Shown here: one piece after another, positions 62,418 to 64,000 of the stretch | How positions within the stretch are numbered: position 1 is the stretch's first letter | How the letters are laid out: every line of letters starts with the position of its first letter | NCBI RefSeq assembly: GCF_039621805.1 | Contig: NZ_CP155074.1 | Span: 930,001 to 994,000 of the forward strand | Length of the DNA: 64,000 bases | Reading direction: 5' to 3' | Origin: Paraburkholderia sp. PREW-6R | GTDB lineage: Bacteria; Pseudomonadota; Gammaproteobacteria; Burkholderiales; Burkholderiaceae | Translations under genes and position numbers: made by a program | Notes under the pieces: model-generated | What the model was told of the DNA's origin: nothing | Database searches by the model: none | Seen by the model: the letters and a program-made list of their open reading frames with translations, nothing else

Positions 62418-63259
62418 GCTTGTCTCCCTGCTTCGAGTGCGTCGAGCGCCAACTGCCACTCGTGGGCGTCGACGCGAATAAAGTGGTTTTTCTCGCGCTG
62501 TTCGAGAAACGGCACGCCGCAACCCATGCGCGTGTCGGCAATGATCATGCGCGGCTGCGCGGCGGAACACGTGCGTGCAGCGTCGAAAGCGGCCTTGACG
62601 GCGTGAATGTCGTTGCCGTCCACGCGCTGGGTGAACCAGCCGAACGCTTGCAGTTTCTCGACGAGCGGCTCGAACGCCATCACCTGCGTAGACGGGCCAT
62701 CTGCCTGCTGATTGTTCACGTCGACCACGGCAATCAGGTTGTCCAGCTTCCAGTGGCTCGCGGACATGATGCCTTCCCAGATCGCGCCTTCGTCCAGCTC
62801 GCCGTCGGAGAAAAGCGTGTACACGAACGCTTTCGACTTCTTGCGTTTGAGGCCGAGGCAGCGGCCCACGGCGATCGTCAAGCCGTGGCCGAGCGAGCCG
62901 CCGGACATCTCCATGCCGGGCGTGTAGCTCGCCATGCCGGACATCGGCAAACGGCTGTCGTCGCTGCCATAGGTTTCGAGTTCTTCCGGCGGCAGAATGC
63001 CTGCTTCGAGCAGCGCCGCATAAAGCGCGATCGCGTAGTGTCCGTTCGACAGCAGGAAGCGGTCGCGCTCCTCCCACTCGGGATCTTCCGGGCGATAACG
63101 CATGGCACCGAAGTAAGCGACGGACAGGACGTCGGCAATGTCGAGCGCCTGGCCGATGTAGCCTTGGCCCTGAACCTCGCCCATCAGCAGCGCGTTTCTG
63201 CGGATACGGTAAGCGTGTTCGGCGAGTTGCGCCGTCGACGCGAGAGAAGGACCGTTCAT
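62414..63259 (-). CDS. transketolase, N-terminal subunit
   Basis: A 281-residue ThDP-binding half. The diphosphate-binding motif spans DGELDEGAIWEG...LDNLIAVVDVNNQQADG (about 150-185), and SGGSLGHGLTIAVGRCLG lies near 115. The start at 63259 has a GGAGA site; the longer frame to 63304 lacks one. It is coupled to the C-terminal subunit by a 4-bp overlap and preceded by an MFS transporter gene on the same strand, suggesting uptake and processing of one substrate. Confidence 0.93.
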   Translation of the reverse strand: MNGPSLASTAQLAEHAYRIRRNALLMGEVQGQGYIGQALDIADVLSVAYFGAMRYRPEDPEWEERDRFLLSNGHYAIALYAALLEAGILPPEELETYGSDDSRLPMSGMASYTPGMEMSGGSLGHGLTIAVGRCLGLKRKKSKAFVYTLFSDGELDEGAIWEGIMSASHWKLDNLIAVVDVNNQQADGPSTQVMAFEPLVEKLQAFGWFTQRVDGNDIHAVKAAFDAARTCSAAQPRMIIADTRMGCGVPFLEQREKNHFIRVDAHEWQLALDALEAGRQA

Positions 63260-63313
63260 GTTGTCTCCAGTGATCAGTCGGAATGTTGGGAAGGCGGTTT
63301 GCAAGTCAGCGCG

Positions 63314-64000
63314 TCAGCGGTTCACTGACCTGGCCGGCACGAGGAATACGAGGCACGCGCCGATCGTCACGGCGATCGAGATGAAGATCAGGCCAGCTGT
63401 CGACTTGCCGGTGAAATCGTTCAACCAGCCGACGATCGCCGGTGAAAAGAAGCCGGCAAGATTCGCAAAACAGTTCACTGCGGCAATGCCCGCCGCGGCG
63501 GACATGCCACCGAGCAACGCCGTCGGCAACGACCAGAATTGCGACGACGACGCGAGGATGCCCGCAGCCGCGATGCTCAGACAGACGATGGACGCGGGCA
63601 CACTGCCGAGCGCCGGCAGGATCGCAAACGCTCCCGCGGCGATCAGCATCGGAATGGCGAGATGCAGGCGGCGTTCGCGGCGATAGTCGGCGCTCATGCC
63701 GATCAGCGGCAGCGCGATGATCGCGCAGAGGTAAGGGATAGCAGTGAATACGCCCACCCACAGCGGGTCGGCGACGCCGGACTTGCGGATGATCGTCGGC
63801 AGCCAGAACGTCAGACCGTACTGGCCGAGCACCACGCAGAAATAGATAGCCGCCATTAGCCACAAGCGCCGGTCGCCAATGAAGGAGCGCACCGAAATAT
63901 GAGCGACGGTCTGCGCGTTATCACTGGCGACATTGCGTGCGAGCAGGGCCTTCTCGGATTCGCTCAGCCATTTCGCTTTGGCAATGCCATCGTCCAGATA
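63314..64000 (-). CDS. MFS transporter, ACS family (N-terminus beyond the window)
   Basis: About 228 C-terminal residues are visible; the frame is open to the right edge. It starts in the central cytoplasmic loop (LSESEKALLARN), then has six TM segments: FWLPTIIRKSGV, VGVFTAIPYLCAIIALPLIGMSADYRRERRLH (motif A-like), and a C-terminal SIAVTIGACLVFLVPARS. This loop pattern is typical of anion:cation symporters taking up organic acids or sugar acids. It lies 55 bp upstream of the split transketolase genes. Confidence 0.88.
   Translation of the reverse strand, partial: YLDDGIAKAKWLSESEKALLARNVASDNAQTVAHISVRSFIGDRRLWLMAAIYFCVVLGQYGLTFWLPTIIRKSGVADPLWVGVFTAIPYLCAIIALPLIGMSADYRRERRLHLAIPMLIAAGAFAILPALGSVPASIVCLSIAAAGILASSSQFWSLPTALLGGMSAAAGIAAVNCFANLAGFFSPAIVGWLNDFTGKSTAGLIFISIAVTIGACLVFLVPARSVNR

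Noticed and set aside
1..64000. CRISPR arrays, tRNA/rRNA genes, insertion sequences or prophage
   Set aside because: No regularly spaced repeats, no tRNA or rRNA sequence, no transposase or integrase gene could be recognised on either strand.

Overview
The window is GC-rich, densely coded DNA from a beta-proteobacterium, most likely a Paraburkholderia/Burkholderia-type soil or plant-associated bacterium. This is inferred from codon use, gene families (bacteriophytochrome, xfp-ackA, Burkholderia-style MreB, many ABC importers with GntR/DeoR regulators) and layout; no rRNA, tRNA, phage, IS or CRISPR was seen. It reads as a metabolic, accessory-rich part of a large replicon.

Layout. 1-3.9 kb: the 3' part of a giant CheB-CheR-PAS-histidine kinase-receiver protein. 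4-11.5 kb: mixed housekeeping and small genes (alpha/beta hydrolase, YjbQ, thioredoxin, membrane proteins, MFS, 6-phosphogluconate dehydrogenase, HAD phosphatase, ankyrin protein). 11.9-15.8 kb: phosphoketolase and acetate kinase, then a BON protein. 15.8-18.1 kb: a DadA-like FAD amino-acid dehydrogenase behind a tandem glycine riboswitch, divergent from a LysE-type exporter. 18.2-21.9 kb: MFS transporter, thioesterase, YceH, SLATT-type two-TM protein.

22.1-41.2 kb is a nitrogen-scavenging region. A PotABCD-like importer operon (minus strand) diverges from a PuuE-like deacetylase/amidohydrolase, GntR and flavin reductase operon (plus strand). Each direction has an excellent sigma-54 (-24/-12) promoter match. 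After an HpxW-like gamma-glutamyltransferase-family gene comes a plus-strand operon, also behind a sigma-54-like promoter: allophanate hydrolase (AtzF), a BMP-type ABC importer, a biuret hydrolase-like (BiuH) and a triuret hydrolase-like (TrtA) cysteine hydrolase, a DUF3225 (AtzH/HpxZ) protein and a GntR regulator. Together these encode uptake and stepwise hydrolysis of urea oligomers (triuret, biuret, allophanate) to ammonia and CO2.

41.2-50 kb: a stand-alone mreB paralogue with a 55-residue membrane protein, a GntR regulator, two overlapping lipoprotein genes (one a large alpha/beta hydrolase), and a bacteriophytochrome kinase facing a single-domain response regulator.

50-60.4 kb: a deoxyribose-type catabolic operon: deoC, a two-domain ALDH16-type aldehyde dehydrogenase, a ribokinase-family (probably deoxyribokinase) gene and a sugar ABC importer. 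It ends in a clear terminator and is followed by a convergent deoR. Sites resembling the E. coli DeoR operator lie in front of both deoC and deoR. 60.6-64 kb: a FrnE-like DsbA-fold protein, a split transketolase (two subunits) and the C-terminal part of an ACS-family MFS transporter running off the right edge.
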